From contig NC_088302.1 in the NCBI RefSeq assembly GCF_032854445.1, positions 40,306,191 through 40,370,190 on the forward strand: a stretch of DNA of 64,000 bases. Direction: 5' to 3'. Below the pieces are notes generated by a model. The model was given only the letters and a program-made list of their open reading frames with translations. It had not been told where the DNA came from and searched no databases. The stretch's first letter is position 1. Each line of letters starts with the position of its first letter. Origin of the DNA: Liolophura sinensis. Its lineage: Eukaryota > Mollusca > Polyplacophora > Chitonida > Chitonidae. Made by a program: the position numbers and the translations under genes. This document shows, piece after piece, positions 46,003 through 58,628 of this stretch.

Positions 46003-46263
46003 ATGGCTCAGTTGGTAAGCGCACTAGTGCAGGGTAATGACCCAGGAGCCTCTCACCAATGCGGTCATTGTGAGTTCAAGTCCAGCTCATGCTGGCTTCC
46101 TTTCCAGCCATAAGTGGGAAGGTCTGCAGCAACCTGCGGATGGTCTTGGGTTTCCCTCGGGCTCTGCCCGGTTTCCTCCCACCATAATGCTTGCCACTGT
46201 CATATAAGTGAAATATTCTTGAGTACGGCATAAAACACCAATCAAATAGAAAAATAAATAAAT
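46003..46263 (+). mobile_element. SINE-A reference copy (261 bp) with 11-bp target-site duplication
   Basis: It is flanked by ATAATGCACAC at 45992-46002 and 46264-46274, both from the minisatellite unit that it split. The head ATGGCTCAGTTGGTAAGCGC is strongly tRNA-like (A box); GTGAGTTCAAGTCC is the B box. The body has TTTCCCTCGGGCTCTGCCCG and the end AAAACACCAATCAAAT with an (AAAT)n tail. Confidence 0.95.
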
Positions 46264-46274
46264 ATAATGCACAC

Positions 46275-47765
46275 TCTATATATTTTGGTCCTTTCATGTC
46301 CACTCTTTGTCTCCTGGTCCTAAAATGCCCACACTATATCTACTGGTCCCATCATCTTTATATCCTTTGGTCCCATCACGTCCATTTTATATCTCCTGGT
46401 CCTGTAATGCCCAATCTATATCCTCTGGTCCCTATCATGTCCATTCTATGTCTTCTGGTCCTATAATGCCCACTCTGTATATTCAGATCCTGTCATGTCC
46501 ATTCTATGTCTTCTGGTCCTATAAAGTCCACTCTGTGTCTTCTGGTCCCATCATGACCATTCTATGTCTTCTGGTCCTATAATGCCCACTCTGTATATTC
46601 AGATCCTGTCATGTCCATTCTATGTCTTCTGGTCCTATAAAGTCCACTCTGTGTCTTCTGGTCCCATCATGACCATTCTATGTCTTCTGGTCCTATAATG
46701 CCCAATCTGTATATTCTGGTCCCATCATGTCCATTCTATGTCTTCTGGTCCTATAATGCCCACTCTGTAGATTTAGATCCTGTCATGTCCACTCTGTGTC
46801 TTCTGGTCCTATAATGCCCAATCTATATATTCTGGTCCCATCATGACCATTCTATGTCTTCTGGTCCTATAATGCCCAATCTGTATATTCTGGTCCCATC
46901 ATGTCCATTCTATGTCTTCTGGTCCTTTAATGCCCACTCTGTATATTCAGATCCTGCCATGTCCATTCTATGTCTTCTGGCCCTATAATCTCCACTCTGT
47001 GTCTTCTGGTCCCATCATGACCATTCTATGTCTTCTGGTCCTATAATGCCCAATCTGTATATTCAGATCCTGTCATGTCCATTCTATGTCTTCTGGTCCT
47101 ATAATGCCCACTCTGTAGATTTAGATCCTGTCATGTCCATTCTATGTCTTCTGGTCCTATGATGCCCACTCTGTATATTCTGGTCCCATCATGACCATTC
47201 TATGTCTTCTGGTCCTGTAATGCCCAATCTATATATTCTGGTCCCATCATGTCCATTCTATGTCCCCTGGTCCTATAATGCCCAATCTGTATATTCTGGT
47301 CCCATCATGTCCATTCTATGTTTTCTGGTACTGTAATGCCCACTCTGTATATTCAGATCCTGTCATGTCCATTCTATGTCTCCTGGTCCTGTAATGCCCA
47401 ATCTATATATTCTGGTCCCATCATGTCCATTCTATGTCCCCTGGTCCTATAATGCCCAATATATATATTCTGGTCCCATCATGTCCATTCTATGTCTTCT
47501 GGTCCTGTAATGCCCACTCTGTATCTACTGGTCCCATCATGTCCATTCTATATACTCTGATCCCATCATGCCTACTCTATATATTCTGGTCCCATCATGT
47601 CCATTCTGTATCTTCTGGTCCCGTAATGGCCACTATATATATTCTGATCCCATCATGTCCATTCTATATCTTCTGTTTCTATAATGCCCACTCTATATCT
47701 TCTGGTCCCATCATGTCCATTCTATGTTTTCTTGTTCCATCATGTCTCCCTGAGGCCTTTCAAGA
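46275..47765. repeat. 29/58-bp minisatellite with dimeric unit, about 25 dimers
   Basis: Alternating half-units are CCTATAATGCCCACTCTGTA-type and CCCATCATGTCCATTCTATG-type, each ending TCTTCTGGT or ATTCAGAT. It is the continuation of the array split by the SINE, with a different unit order. Confidence 0.92.
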
Positions 47766-48456
47766 TCCCATCATGTCGTCTTGAGATCCCAACTAGCCCA
47801 GGTCTTTCCTTTCCTGGTTCTGTCAAGTATCTTTCTGACATTTGCATCTTGCACAATGTCTGCAGACATTTATATAACTATATTATAGCTCAATGATAAA
47901 TAGTGTCTGTGAAGTGCAATTAAAACTGAATGGTATTGGATGGTACTCTTTTGTTACTGTGGGGTGATTTACACCAGGGCAGTGCCCTGTTCTAGATACC
48001 CACATTGTTGCTCTGTTATGTTGACAAAAGTCTTTTGCAGTAAGGCAATGAAAGCCCTCTCTCTTACATAAACCCTGGCTCCCCAAATAGCTGGAAGAGG
48101 TCTGACAAGCTATTTTACTGGGTCTATAGAAATCTTCAACGGGGTGTAATGGTCATGGAAGACTGAATTAGAGTGGAAGAATGGGCCTGATTGTTCAACA
48201 CCACCAGCCTGCTCAAGCTGTGTAAAACCACATCTTTCTCTTCTTAGTGCTTGTGAACTTCATCATTGCTTTACAAACGCAACTGTACAGAAACAGTGAT
48301 GTATTTAGAAAGAAAATAACAAAAGAGTACAGTGCTTGGGCACACTTGTTTTTAGGCAGACAGTGTTCCCCACTGAGATACATCAAGGGGCTGTGAATTG
48401 AGAAAGGGTGAAGAGTTAAAAGTATAGAAGGTCTGAGATGGGTTGAGAGATTACAG

Positions 48457-48670
48457 CACCAATGCAGTCGCTGTGAGTTCAAGTCCAGCTCATGCTGGCT
48501 TCCCCTCTGGCCATACATGGGAAGGTCTGCCAGCAACCTGTGGATGGTCGTGGTTTTCCCCCGGACTCTGCCCAGTTTCCACCCACCATCATGCTGGCTG
48601 CCGTCGTATAACTGAAATATTCTTGAGTATGGCGTAAAACACCAATCAAATAAATAAATAAATAAATAAA
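48457..48670 (+). mobile_element. SINE-A, 5'-truncated, 13-bp target-site duplication
   Basis: It is flanked by TGAGAGATTACAG at 48444-48456 and 48671-48683. It begins CACCAATGCAGTCGCTGTGA, so the A-box end is lost, and ends in a pure (AAAT)n tail. The perfect duplication implies a young insertion. Confidence 0.95.
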
Positions 48671-48689
48671 TGAGAGATTACAGAAGAAC

Positions 48690-50160
48690 TGAGGAAGGAG
48701 AGATGGGTTGAGACTTATGTAGACCTGGTTAGAAATGCTGGGTGGGCTATTGGAGACATGGTTAGAAAAGGCTGGGATTGCTAATGGTTAGACAGAGCTG
48801 GGTTGGTTACAGGAGACATGGTTAAAAAAAAACTGTGTGGGCTACTGGTGCGGTGGGCTTTTGGAGACATGGTTAGAAAATGCTGGTTGGGCAAAAGAAG
48901 GCACGGTTAAACAAGGCTGGGTAATCTGTAGGAGGCTTGTTTAGAAAAGGCTGGGTATGCTATAGGAGACATGGTTAGAAAAAGCTGGGTGGGCTATTGG
49001 AGACATGGTTAGAAAATGCTGCGTGGGATATTGGAGACATGGTTAGAAAACGCTGGGTGGGCAAAAGAAGGCATTGTTAGAAAAAGCTGGGTAGACTGTT
49101 GGAGACATGGTTAGAAAACGCTGGGTGGGATATTGGAGACATGGTTAGAAAACGCTGGGTGGGCAAAAGAAGGCATTGTTAGAAAATGCTGGGTGGGCTG
49201 TTGGAGACATGGTTAGAAAACGCTGGGTGGGATATTGGAGACATGGTTAGAAAACGCGGGGTGGGCAAAAGAAGGCATTGCTAGAAAAGGGTTGCAGTAG
49301 AAGACATTGTTAAATAAAGCTGGGTGATCTAAAAGATTCATGGTTAGAAAAATCTGGGAGGACTGTAAGAAGCTTGCTTAGAAAAACGCAGGTGGGTTAC
49401 AGGAGGCTTGACAAGAAAAAGCTGGCTGGGCTATTGGAGACATGGTTAGAAAATGCTGGGTGGGCAAAAGAAGTCATTGTTAGAAAAAGCTGGGTGGACA
49501 AAAGAAGGCACGTTTAGAAAAAGCAGGGTGGAATAAAGAAGGCATTGTTAGAAAAAGCTCGGTAGGATGTAGAAGACACGGTTAAATAAAGCTGGGTATG
49601 CTGTAAGATTCATGCTTAGAAAAACTAGGTGAGCTACAGGAGGCATGCTTTAACAAAACTGTGTGGGCTAAAGGTTGGGTGAGCTATAGGAGACATGGTT
49701 AGAAAAGGTTGGGTGAGCTATAGGAGACATGGTTAGAAAAGGTTGGGTGGGCTATTGGAGACATGGTTAGAAAAGGTTGGGTGAGCTATAGGAGACATGG
49801 TTGGAAAAGGTTGGGTGGGCTATAGGAGGCTTGCTTTACAAGAGGCTTACTTGAAAAAGCTAGTTAGGCTGTATGAGGCATGCTTTAAAAAAATGGGTGG
49901 GCTATTTGAGACGGAAAAGGCTGGGTGGGACTATAGGAGGCTTGCTCAGAAAAGGCTGGGTGGGCTATAGGAGACAGAAAAGGCTGGATGGGTTATAGGA
50001 GACATGGTGAGAAAAAGTTGGGTGGACTATAGGAGGCTTGCTCAGAAAAGGCTGGGTGGGCTATAGGAGACAGAAAAGGCTGGATGGGTTATTGGAGACA
50101 TGGTGAGAAAATGTTGGGTGGACTATAGGAGGCTTGCTGAGAAAACCTGCACTGGCTTGG
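48690..50160. repeat. 34-bp minisatellite, about 40 units, heterogeneous
   Basis: The unit is GGTTAGAAAACGCTGGGTGG plus GATATTGGAGACAT with many variants (CTATAGGAGGCTTGC, GCAAAAGAAGGCATTG). Local higher-order blocks of three units repeat between 49010 and 49270. Confidence 0.93.
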
Positions 50161-50164
50161 GCAG

Positions 50165-51420
50165 GAAAACTAGATCTTGCTTAAGTGTACTCTCACAGAT
50201 TTTGTGGGGCAAAAGATTGGTAAACTTTTGGTTTTATGGAAAGGTTGAATGGTGTTTGAGGAAAAGTCTAAGTGATGTATGCTGGCTCAGTTATTTATAC
50301 AGTTGATATTGCTGCAGCTGATTGGCTGATGTTTAGACATTGCAGGGTTTGACCCACCCCCCCAGTGGTTTGTATGCAGCTGTAAATGGTAAAAGGTGAT
50401 GCCTTTACTCCAACACTACACAGGTCTGCCATGGTATAGGTGAAAAGGTCTTGATTAAGAAAATAAAAACCAGTTGAATAAGAAATTAAGGTACAGTTAT
50501 ACCCTTGAGCATTAATGCATTTTTGTGGTAAAACAAGATGCCAGAATGGAAATTACTGGAATTAATATTAGTATATCTGTAAGCTTTTGTAAATACAAGA
50601 ATCAAAATTGTTTGCTCTGTTTGCAGTTCTGATATGTGTAAGGCTAAGCTTGAGGTGCTGGTGCAGTTGAATGTTAAATCTCTCGCTAACCCTCGCAGTT
50701 TAAGGTCAGCGTTATCCCACCCGTGTGTGTCATGCAGTGGGTGCATGAATACCCCAGTGTGACAAACTATGTTTTTCTTTGTAAATACTATATGTAATAC
50801 CTCCCATTATGTGCCACAGCTTCTGTATTTCATGGGCTTTGCTCCAACTACATGTTATTTTTGTAAATGGAAAATCATCCAGAAAATTCTGAGCCATTCA
50901 TATAAACAAGGTGTTTCTGTAGCCGTGTTACGTAAACAATTTACAGCATAAAGATTAGAGAGTTCAGAACAAAGGTCAAACAGCCTTTGCTCAATGGGAA
51001 GTTAATTCTGGAGATAGTTGTCATCAATCCTGTGGAGTGATGTATCCAGTCTTATTACACCCACCCCTGGCGTTAAAATCACATAGTGCTATACAAAGCT
51101 CAAGACTTGCATCTTTACCCTGATGTCCTTACAGTTGTGGGGACTTCAGGTTTGGGGTGAGAGCCATAAATGTTTGTATGATTTGCCTCTGCTGCAGCTT
51201 TATGCTGTGAACTTATGACACCTGTTTTTTTCCTTCGCGTTTATCCTTTAGGCTTTTCGTCGAGTCTTAACAGTTATGCTGAATTTTGTTATAAACTGAT
51301 TGTATTTCACTTCAGAAACTGAAGTTGATTTTATCAGAGGTCTGTTTTGGTGACTTTAGATGTGCATGTACCATCAGTGCAGTGTCAGATTTTCATGGTT
51401 TGTTTTAGCTTGGAATTATG
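50165..51420. other. Mostly unique sequence, no gene seen
   Basis: No convincing exon or repeat was found. ORF-sized stretches near 50486-50746 (minus) lack splice support. Confidence 0.45.
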
Positions 51421-51424
51421 GCAA

Positions 51425-51600
51425 ACTTAAATTTATTTATTTATTTGATTGGTGTTTTATGCCGTACTCAAGAATATTTCACTTATATAATGGCGGACAG
51501 CATTATGGTGGAAGGAAACCAGGCAGAGCCCAGAGGAAACTCACAACCATCTGCAGGTTGCTTGCAGATCTTTCCATGTGTGGCCACAAACTTAAATAAA
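51425..51600 (-). mobile_element. SINE-A copy, minus strand
   Basis: TTATTTATTTGATTGGTGTT, then TTATGCCGTACTCAAGAATA and GGAAACCAGGCAGAGCCC is the element inverted. The head is missing. Confidence 0.88.
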
Positions 51601-52029
51601 TGGCCCTGTCGTACTTTAGTAGCAATTGATATATAATTCTTCAAGGATGTTTTTTGTCCACCTACATTGTGTACATTACTCTGTCAAAAGTTGACATTTT
51701 GTTTCCACTAGGACTTAGGTTGATACATGTAATCCGGTATATATACATGTACATATGGAAATCAACAAAGATATAAATGATTGTCAAATTCCTCTGTATA
51801 TTATGTATTGCTTTATTTGAAATATGGTAATTTTGAGGAAATTGGAAGCATCAGTGTCTGTTTTCATTGTTTATGAGACTTATCTCAAATAAACAGGTAT
51901 AATTATGTAGGAAATGTATGTTACTGCCTAGGTCTAACCAGTGAGGTGTTTCAGTGTCTGACATGTTTGCGACACCCTATTCTGAGGAAAACAAATGAAA
52001 AATGTTTTACTGTTAAATGACTTTTTTGG

Positions 52030-52335
52030 CCAATATTTCATCAGTGCAAATGCCAATGAGTTTTTGTTATTATTTTGGAATAGCATAACTAATTACCTTT
52101 CACAAAATATCAGCATTGTCAGTGCATGTGTTACCATTCAAAATCAGTTATAAAGTTTCTATAATGTATAAAGTAGGTTGTAACATACAACTTGCTCAAA
52201 TTTTAGAATCATATTTAACACTATAAATACTACATGTGTGAGTCTGAAAGGCTGTCATTTGAGTTTTTCTTGGTAAATACAGAAATTTTGATTTGATTAG
52301 CAAATATGGATTTTTTCACAAAACTCTCTGGTATA
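52030..52335 (+). mobile_element. Dispersed repeat D, copy 4
   Basis: It contains AATTACCTTTCACAAAATAT, GTTACCATTCAAAATCAG and AAATTTTGATTTGATTAGCA, ending AAAACTCTCTGGTAT, collinear with 26890-27305. No reading frame. Confidence 0.75.
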
Positions 52336-52369
52336 GGCTCTTCAACATGGGAGAGATTGGGAAATTGAG

Positions 52370-52600
52370 AGCAGCGCAATGATCCAGGAGCCTCTCAGCA
52401 ATGCTGTCACTGTGAGTTCAAGTCCAGCTCATGTTGGCTTCCTTTACGGCCGTACGTAGAAAGGTCTGCCACCAACATGCAGATGGTCGTGGGTTTCTCC
52501 CAGGCTCGGTTTGGTTTTCTTCCACCATAATGCTGTCCGCCATTGTATAAGTGAAACATTCTTGAGTACGGTGTAAAACACCAATCAAATAAATAAATAA
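52370..52600 (+). mobile_element. SINE-A copy
   Basis: GCGCAATGATCCAGGAGCCT, GTGAGTTCAAGTCCAGCTCA and GTGTAAAACACCAATCAAAT then (AAAT)n. The duplication is not clear. Confidence 0.9.
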
Positions 52601-52609
52601 GATAGAGAA

Positions 52610-54565
52610 ATTCGGGGAGGAAAGGGAGACATCCTGAAAGTCTGGCTATAAAATCTATGTACAGGTATGTTGATATACAGTATGAACATGGTTCCAGACG
52701 AGGGTTAGCGCATTAGACACATGAACTATAACAAGACAGGTATGTTACCTGTGACGAGTCTGCAGACATTGTGTAACTATTACCCAGGGTTGATATAAAC
52801 CTCTAGTTGACCCCCTCAGGGCAGGGAACGAGAAGTAAAGTGTGTTGACACAAGTCCACTTCAAAGTCGGGGCAGATCTCTTCAAACACTCGGGTTACGC
52901 CCAGGCCACTGAAGTTTGTTTGTAATATAGTGTAATGTTGGGTAAGATAGAGGTCAGCATATATAACGGCTGCCTCACCGTGCCAAAATCATCGCTAAAT
53001 CAATATTAATTGTAACCCACTTGCCATTGAAAACTAACCCTGTTCAAACACAATTAACTCTCGTTTAAAGCCCATCGCAAACAAATCCCTCTGTCATTTT
53101 GAAGCCCGGAGTAAACATCTGTTGTATAAAATCAAATATTTGGTAACGCCTCTGTTCTTTTAGACTAAATTTGTTGTTGTACTTCTATTTAAAGATAATT
53201 TGTACTAAAAACTCCTGTAATTCTGTTAACAAGATAATGTTTAATACTCTGAAGATCGTCAGTGACATGAAAGGCTGCTATAACTATTTTCATTTAACTC
53301 GTTCAGCTGTTGGTCTTTTATAGCAAAGTGGGCATTCATTGTAATTTCATGGGCTTGGTGTATAGACACAGTAGGGCTAAATTGTTGGTACATCTACATG
53401 TATGGTTAGTAAAGTGACAGCACTTGACAATCACACCTTGAGTTTCCTGAACCAATACTACCGTCCACCTCCCCCCACCCCCCCACCCCCAGCAAATCAA
53501 GAACTGGTTCCATTCTTGCTAGTTTTATGGTGTTCATAGGCTGCACGGCTTTATGAAATGCTTGTTGCTTTACTGCATATGATCATAAATACCATAGCAA
53601 CCAGTGTTGAAAATACCGTACATGTATAACTTTCTAATACCACACTAAAATACACATACTGCAAGAAAAATGGGTCTGGAATATTGCTTGGTATTAACAT
53701 CCAGTTTGTGAAATCCTCAATGTTTCCATTATGAAAGAAGTACAAAAGTACATTTCACATGTGGAGTTTTGTGAAGTTCACTTTAACATTGTCCAGTTTT
53801 TGCTGTCAAAGTTTCGCACTGGTCTATGCATATCTTATATATGTTATCTACCACCCATGTTGTGGTTTCATTCTGTCAGACCTTTCTCTGGAGTATAGAC
53901 TCAAATCTTAATTTATCTTGCTTTCCAGAGCCCTTACCTGTGGGTGACTTAGTATTTACCAAACCTGAGAATCTTGCTGGGCTCAAAAGTCGTTTTTGCG
54001 CGTGCACGTCTCTGAGTTGTTTTTCAATCAGCTGTGTTAGATTTGTAACGGATCATGCAAACGGAGAAACTATGCGAGGCGCTATGTGTTGTGCGTATCA
54101 AGGCATCTTGACAACAAAAGGCCTTTGTTGAAGTCTGGTTCCTATTACAACTGCAGTCTATTGTTCACTACACGTCTAAAATTGACATCAATTCCTACTG
54201 TTCAAACTGTATCGGATGTCACCAGCACACAAAGAGTCTAAATCCTGCCTAAATGCCTTATGCTATTTCCATCTTGTCCAACCATTTGTTATGTAAGTTA
54301 AGTCCCTGTGTTCCTTTTCCTTTGTGGATCTGGATTTTCGTTGACGGTTTCTCGTGTGTGTTTACAGATGTGTAGGATTACCCAATTCCTTTGTCAGCGA
54401 GTGATAGCACATACATGTACATCCGCATAGGGACTGGACAAATCCTCTTTATAGAAGCGCTAACTGTTGTCTTAACCTTTCATCAAAGAAACTTCATTCA
54501 TTTTAAGAGGTTATCTTGAATCAGCGAAGGAAACGTAAAAATGATGCCAAAATCAGACAAAAGAT
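52610..54565. other. Unique stretch, possible regulatory DNA
   Basis: The 52680-53200 part is unique, not repeat-derived, with homeodomain-type cores (ATTAATTG). A C-rich tract lies at 53467-53491. The 101-codon frame at 53826 has no splice or domain support. Confidence 0.35.
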
Positions 54566-54569
54566 TTGC

Positions 54570-55027
54570 AAATATGATCTTTAATATTTTTTTGGATTTT
54601 TTTTCAAGAGAAAATGGTATTTGAAAATATTTTTATATGGTGGGTATTTGGGACCACCTTTTGGTATTTATCGTTGTTGCATAATAATGTTCTCTATAAG
54701 GATTTGATGCTTGTCTCATAAATTTATTTGAATGTAAATTTGTTGTTTATATCCAAACATATGCATTTAACCTACATTATGATAATATTTATGAACCTAT
54801 TAAAATATAAATATGATCCAAATTGAGGTTTAACACATTTGTTAGCTGAAAAGAACAAATTCTAGTGCACAAATATTTCTTAAACCTTTGTTACATCCTC
54901 ATTGATGACATTATTAAACAAAGACTATAAATATCAAACCGTGGTATACCCACCATACAAAAATTATTATCAAGTGTCTTTTTCTCCTTAAGGAAAAATC
55001 AGAAAAAATATTGAAGACCACATTTAG
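54570..55027. mobile_element. MITE-like repeat E, copy 1, with TIRs of about 75 bp
   Basis: The left end (TTTAATATTTTTTTGGATTT to TATGGTGGGTAT at 54646) is the imperfect inverse of the right end (ATACCCACCATAC at 54946 to TATTGAAGACCA at 55020). The interior matches 63158-63462 (TTTATATCCAAACATATGCA, AAATATAAATATGATCC). About 450 bp, no coding. Confidence 0.75.
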
Positions 55028-55569
55028 GAATAACTTCCTACACTCTTTCATCCGAACTTTATGTCATTTTTATGTTTTCTCCAGCTTTAAAGAAAAATTC
55101 TATCTTCTCTGTTTAAGCATTATTATAATAAATGTTCCCCGAAAATATACCACATGTAAAACAATAAAATATTTATTTAACTGGGAATATTTGGGACAGG
55201 CTCTTTAACATGTACAGATGTAGGTATCTTGTACCTGACTGAATTGAAGCCTGAAGAATTACTGGTGAGAGACGAACTGTCTGTGGAAAGATCAGTTTTT
55301 TAGCTGAACTGAATTAGGCACTGAAAGCGATGAACTTTTTTTAACTTTCAGGATTTATTTAAGCACAGACTTGCAGTAGTATATATAAATTGAATTTTTT
55401 CCACAGATTTCTTCCCTTGATCTAAAAGATGCTATCATTTGCTCTTTTTTTAGCAAATACTTTCAGATGACCCTACAATATTTTAACCACACCCTTTTAG
55501 AGCTTAAAATGATCGGCAATCAAGTCCTATGTTCTGTATTCTGTTATTTTAGCAAATGCTTTTAGATGA

Positions 55570-55685
55570 ACCTAAAATATCTGAAATACAACAATAACAA
55601 CAATATAACAACAATAACAACAATATAACAACAATAACAACAATATAACAACAATATAACAACAATAACAACAATATAACAACTG
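55570..55685. repeat. (ACAACAATAACAACAATATA)-type short tandem repeat
   Basis: About five units of roughly 20 bp built from AACAACAAT. Confidence 0.92.
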
Positions 55686-55689
55686 TAGT

Positions 55690-58360
55690 TCACCTGAATC
55701 TAACTTGTGAAAATACATTTAGACTAAAATGATACTTTTGTTGTCAACTCAAGTTTTTCTGATAATTAGGAAATTAATCACACTTCACAAAAAACTTTTT
55801 AAAAAAGTGTCCCTTTAAGGTGGATGAATGAAAAAGGAATCAAACAAAATGTGTTGCTTGAGAAAAGCTAAATTTTTAATACATGAAAGTTTGACAGATG
55901 GAAACCACCTTTTGAACTCCAGATGCCCATATAAAATCTTGAGAATGTACCATTGTTTTGATTTTTTTAATTTAACGCCTTCACTTGAATATAGCCTTGA
56001 TGTGTTTGAAGGAATAGTGTTCTGTGACCTGGCAGAACTTACATCTGAACACCATGTTGTTGGGATGTGTGAGAAAGAAGGGTGTTACGATTGTGGATAG
56101 GTTGCATGCTTACTTCACATAACACACAACATGTCACCAGTCATAGAGTAATGGTTCTCAGGTGGGAACCACTACAGCTGCTCTTTATTATAACTTATTT
56201 ATTTCCAATCATATAATCAGACCATATGTTGTATTATTTCCAACATAATGACACGTGTGGATTTTTGTAAGAGGGGGATTTACCTAGTTTTATATTTTCT
56301 GCGTGAACATTTTGTGGTACATAATGTATGTGGCATGATTCTGGCATTTTAAGAAAGGGTGAGAATGTGAAAAACAGAAGACTAAAATATTAAGAGATGT
56401 ATTCATATAATTGTACTTATAGAAACTTTTACCAAACAACCATTAGGATAGTATTCTAACTAACTGACACTTAAAGAAAGTTATGGATTTATTCTATCCA
56501 TGACAATTACAGGACAACAGTGTAGCTTGGAGCAACCTTGATCTTAACATTTAGGTTTTAATGGAGTCAATTAGTGATGAGAATTGTCATGAAATCATTC
56601 AATAAAATCTTGTGTTTACCTGTTGTATGTCGTAAGGCATTGGCAAGATATGGTTTTCAGTCCCATTCTCCATATTTATCAGTGAATTTTCTGGATTTCC
56701 TGACTCTCCTTCTTCGTTTACCTTGGTGACAGTAAGTGGTCAGAAGTGCTGTCTTGTGTGGTCTTGCATGAAGTATCTTGGGATAGTTTATCAGCTTCTT
56801 CATGTATTTCACAGATGCACTGCAGAGTTCACCAGTGACTCGATTGCAGTTGTCAATTGCTGGTTTACTCCTGACATTCTCATTTCCTCTACTTACACAT
56901 ATAAAACAAAAACAAAAGTTTCTTAATATTATTAAACTGATCACCATTGTGTAAGTGGAGCATTCTTGAGTGTGGTGTTTAATTAGCAACAATTAATGAA
57001 ATGGAGAAATTGGAAATGATAACCCATGAGAACAATATTTATGGTATTCAACTTTCACTGTGCAATATTGTGTTTATTTATTTATATTTGACTTTCTTTA
57101 TTTGAATAGATTAAGCAATGTTTTTAGCTGTATGACTTCACAGGCTCTTACATGTATGTATGCTGTGTGATGTACATGTGCCAATAGTAAAAGCCGACCA
57201 AACATGTATTATGATACCATTCTGGTGAGCCCAGATTGGAATGTCTGCAAACAACATGTTTTTTTTCTGGGGATGAAACATCTAAATGTAAGAACAAAAG
57301 TCGTATCTATCATGTAAAATAACAGTTTTATCAGTGAAGGAGATCCTCACATTTCATCTTTATGTCAGGTGTGGCTATAGACAAATCAAATGAATTTTAA
57401 CTTATGCATGGTTGTGGGTTTTCTCCCTGCTCTGACCACTTTTCTTCGCACCATAATGCTGGTCGGCATTGTATAAGTTAAATATTACTGAGTATGGCGT
57501 AAAACACAATCAAATAAATCAGTACTTGTATATTAGCACGCATGTCTAGCACTCAAAGAACTATAGACCAGTTTATGCAAGTAAATGAAAAGCATATATA
57601 AAACAAATGTTCATATTTACCAGTGTTTCCTGTGTGCTCAGCACATGCTTTAGACATTTTTAATTTGTATCGTTATTTATCTTATAGCATCTTGCTGAAG
57701 GAGCATGTGTTTAGAAGACATGTATGCATGTCTGGAATTGCAGTTGGGAATATTTACAAGAACTTCCCGAGTTCATAGCAGACACAATTAAATATACATG
57801 TCTGATCTGTAAACTATGGAGTAAGCCGGAAAAGCGAGGCTGCAATATCTGCCATTGCCCAAAGAGACAGACAAAACAGGAACTAGCATCGGAAGAATAA
57901 CATGGCGGAAAGCTTATTGTTTACTTAGCATTTCCAATAAGGCTACACAGAAAGCCCTGTTGACGCCCTCTGACAGTGAGCTAATGGTTGGTAAATGTCA
58001 CACCAATTGTCACTCCACTGCCAACACTACAGCGTGGAAGTAATTACTCACAAGTGCTCAACCGGACTGTTAAAACATGTGATTAGGAAATTTAACCCAT
58101 CTTGTGAAACTTACTTGCCAATTAATTAATGAAAACCAGGTAAAACAGATGGTTTCTTGTTTTTTGCATTTCCTAGTTACCGGTTATTTTATGTTTTACC
58201 AGAGCTGGGAATAAGTGGCCACTTTCTACAGCATATGTCATAACTTGAATGGAATGGAAATATCCAGTGAAAAATCCAATTATAAAGCGAAGTGTGACAA
58301 TTTAATTGAATTGAAATTTTAAAAAAAGTGTATCTGTCAAAGAGTTATTATAAAGCTTAA
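55690..58360. other. Mostly unique AT-rich stretch with SINE-A scraps
   Basis: A SINE-A tail piece is at about 56940-56990 and a 3' part at about 57400-57525 (ATAATGCTGGTCGGCATTGT, GGCGTAAAACACAATCAAAT). A minus-strand frame at 56657-56992 ends in a basic stretch and has a donor-like AAG|GTAAAC, but no clear acceptor, so it is not called a gene. Confidence 0.45.
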
Positions 58361-58365
58361 AGCAC

Positions 58366-58433
58366 AGCTCAACCCAACAGAAGCTCAACCCAACAGAAGC
58401 TCAACCCAACAGAAGCTCAACCCAACAGAAGCA
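58366..58433. repeat. 16-bp tandem repeat, 4 units
   Basis: AGCTCAACCCAACAGA is repeated four times with no variation. Confidence 0.93.
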
Positions 58434-58563
58434 AAAGATGTGACGAAGCATGAATCAACTGCTGTGCTGATACAATCAGTGTCGGTTTGGTGCACTGTGC
58501 AACTTTGTGTTACAATATAAAAGATTTTTCTGATGTGGAGAAATGATAGAATGAAAAAAAAGA

Positions 58564-58565
<2 letters not shown>

Positions 58566-58624
<59 letters not shown>
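58566..58624. repeat. (TA)n microsatellite, about 29 dinucleotides
   Basis: An uninterrupted TA run directly before the minisatellite at 58627. Confidence 0.97.

Positions 58625-58626
<2 letters not shown>

Positions 58627-58628
<2 letters not shown>

Noticed and set aside
46003-46090. tRNA-like sequence with A and B boxes
   Set aside because: It is the head of a SINE with target-site duplications and (AAAT)n tail, not a tRNA gene; no complete cloverleaf is apparent.
53826-54131. 101-codon plus frame with many Cys
   Set aside because: It has no splice-bounded segment or domain, and its length is within chance for this size of window.
55828-56100. 90-codon plus frame
   Set aside because: No recognisable domain, start context or partner exon.
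56657-56992. Minus-strand 111-codon frame ending in a basic KRRRRVRKSRK stretch
   Set aside because: Its first part derives from a SINE-A tail. A donor-like GTAAAC exists but there is no good acceptor and no known domain.
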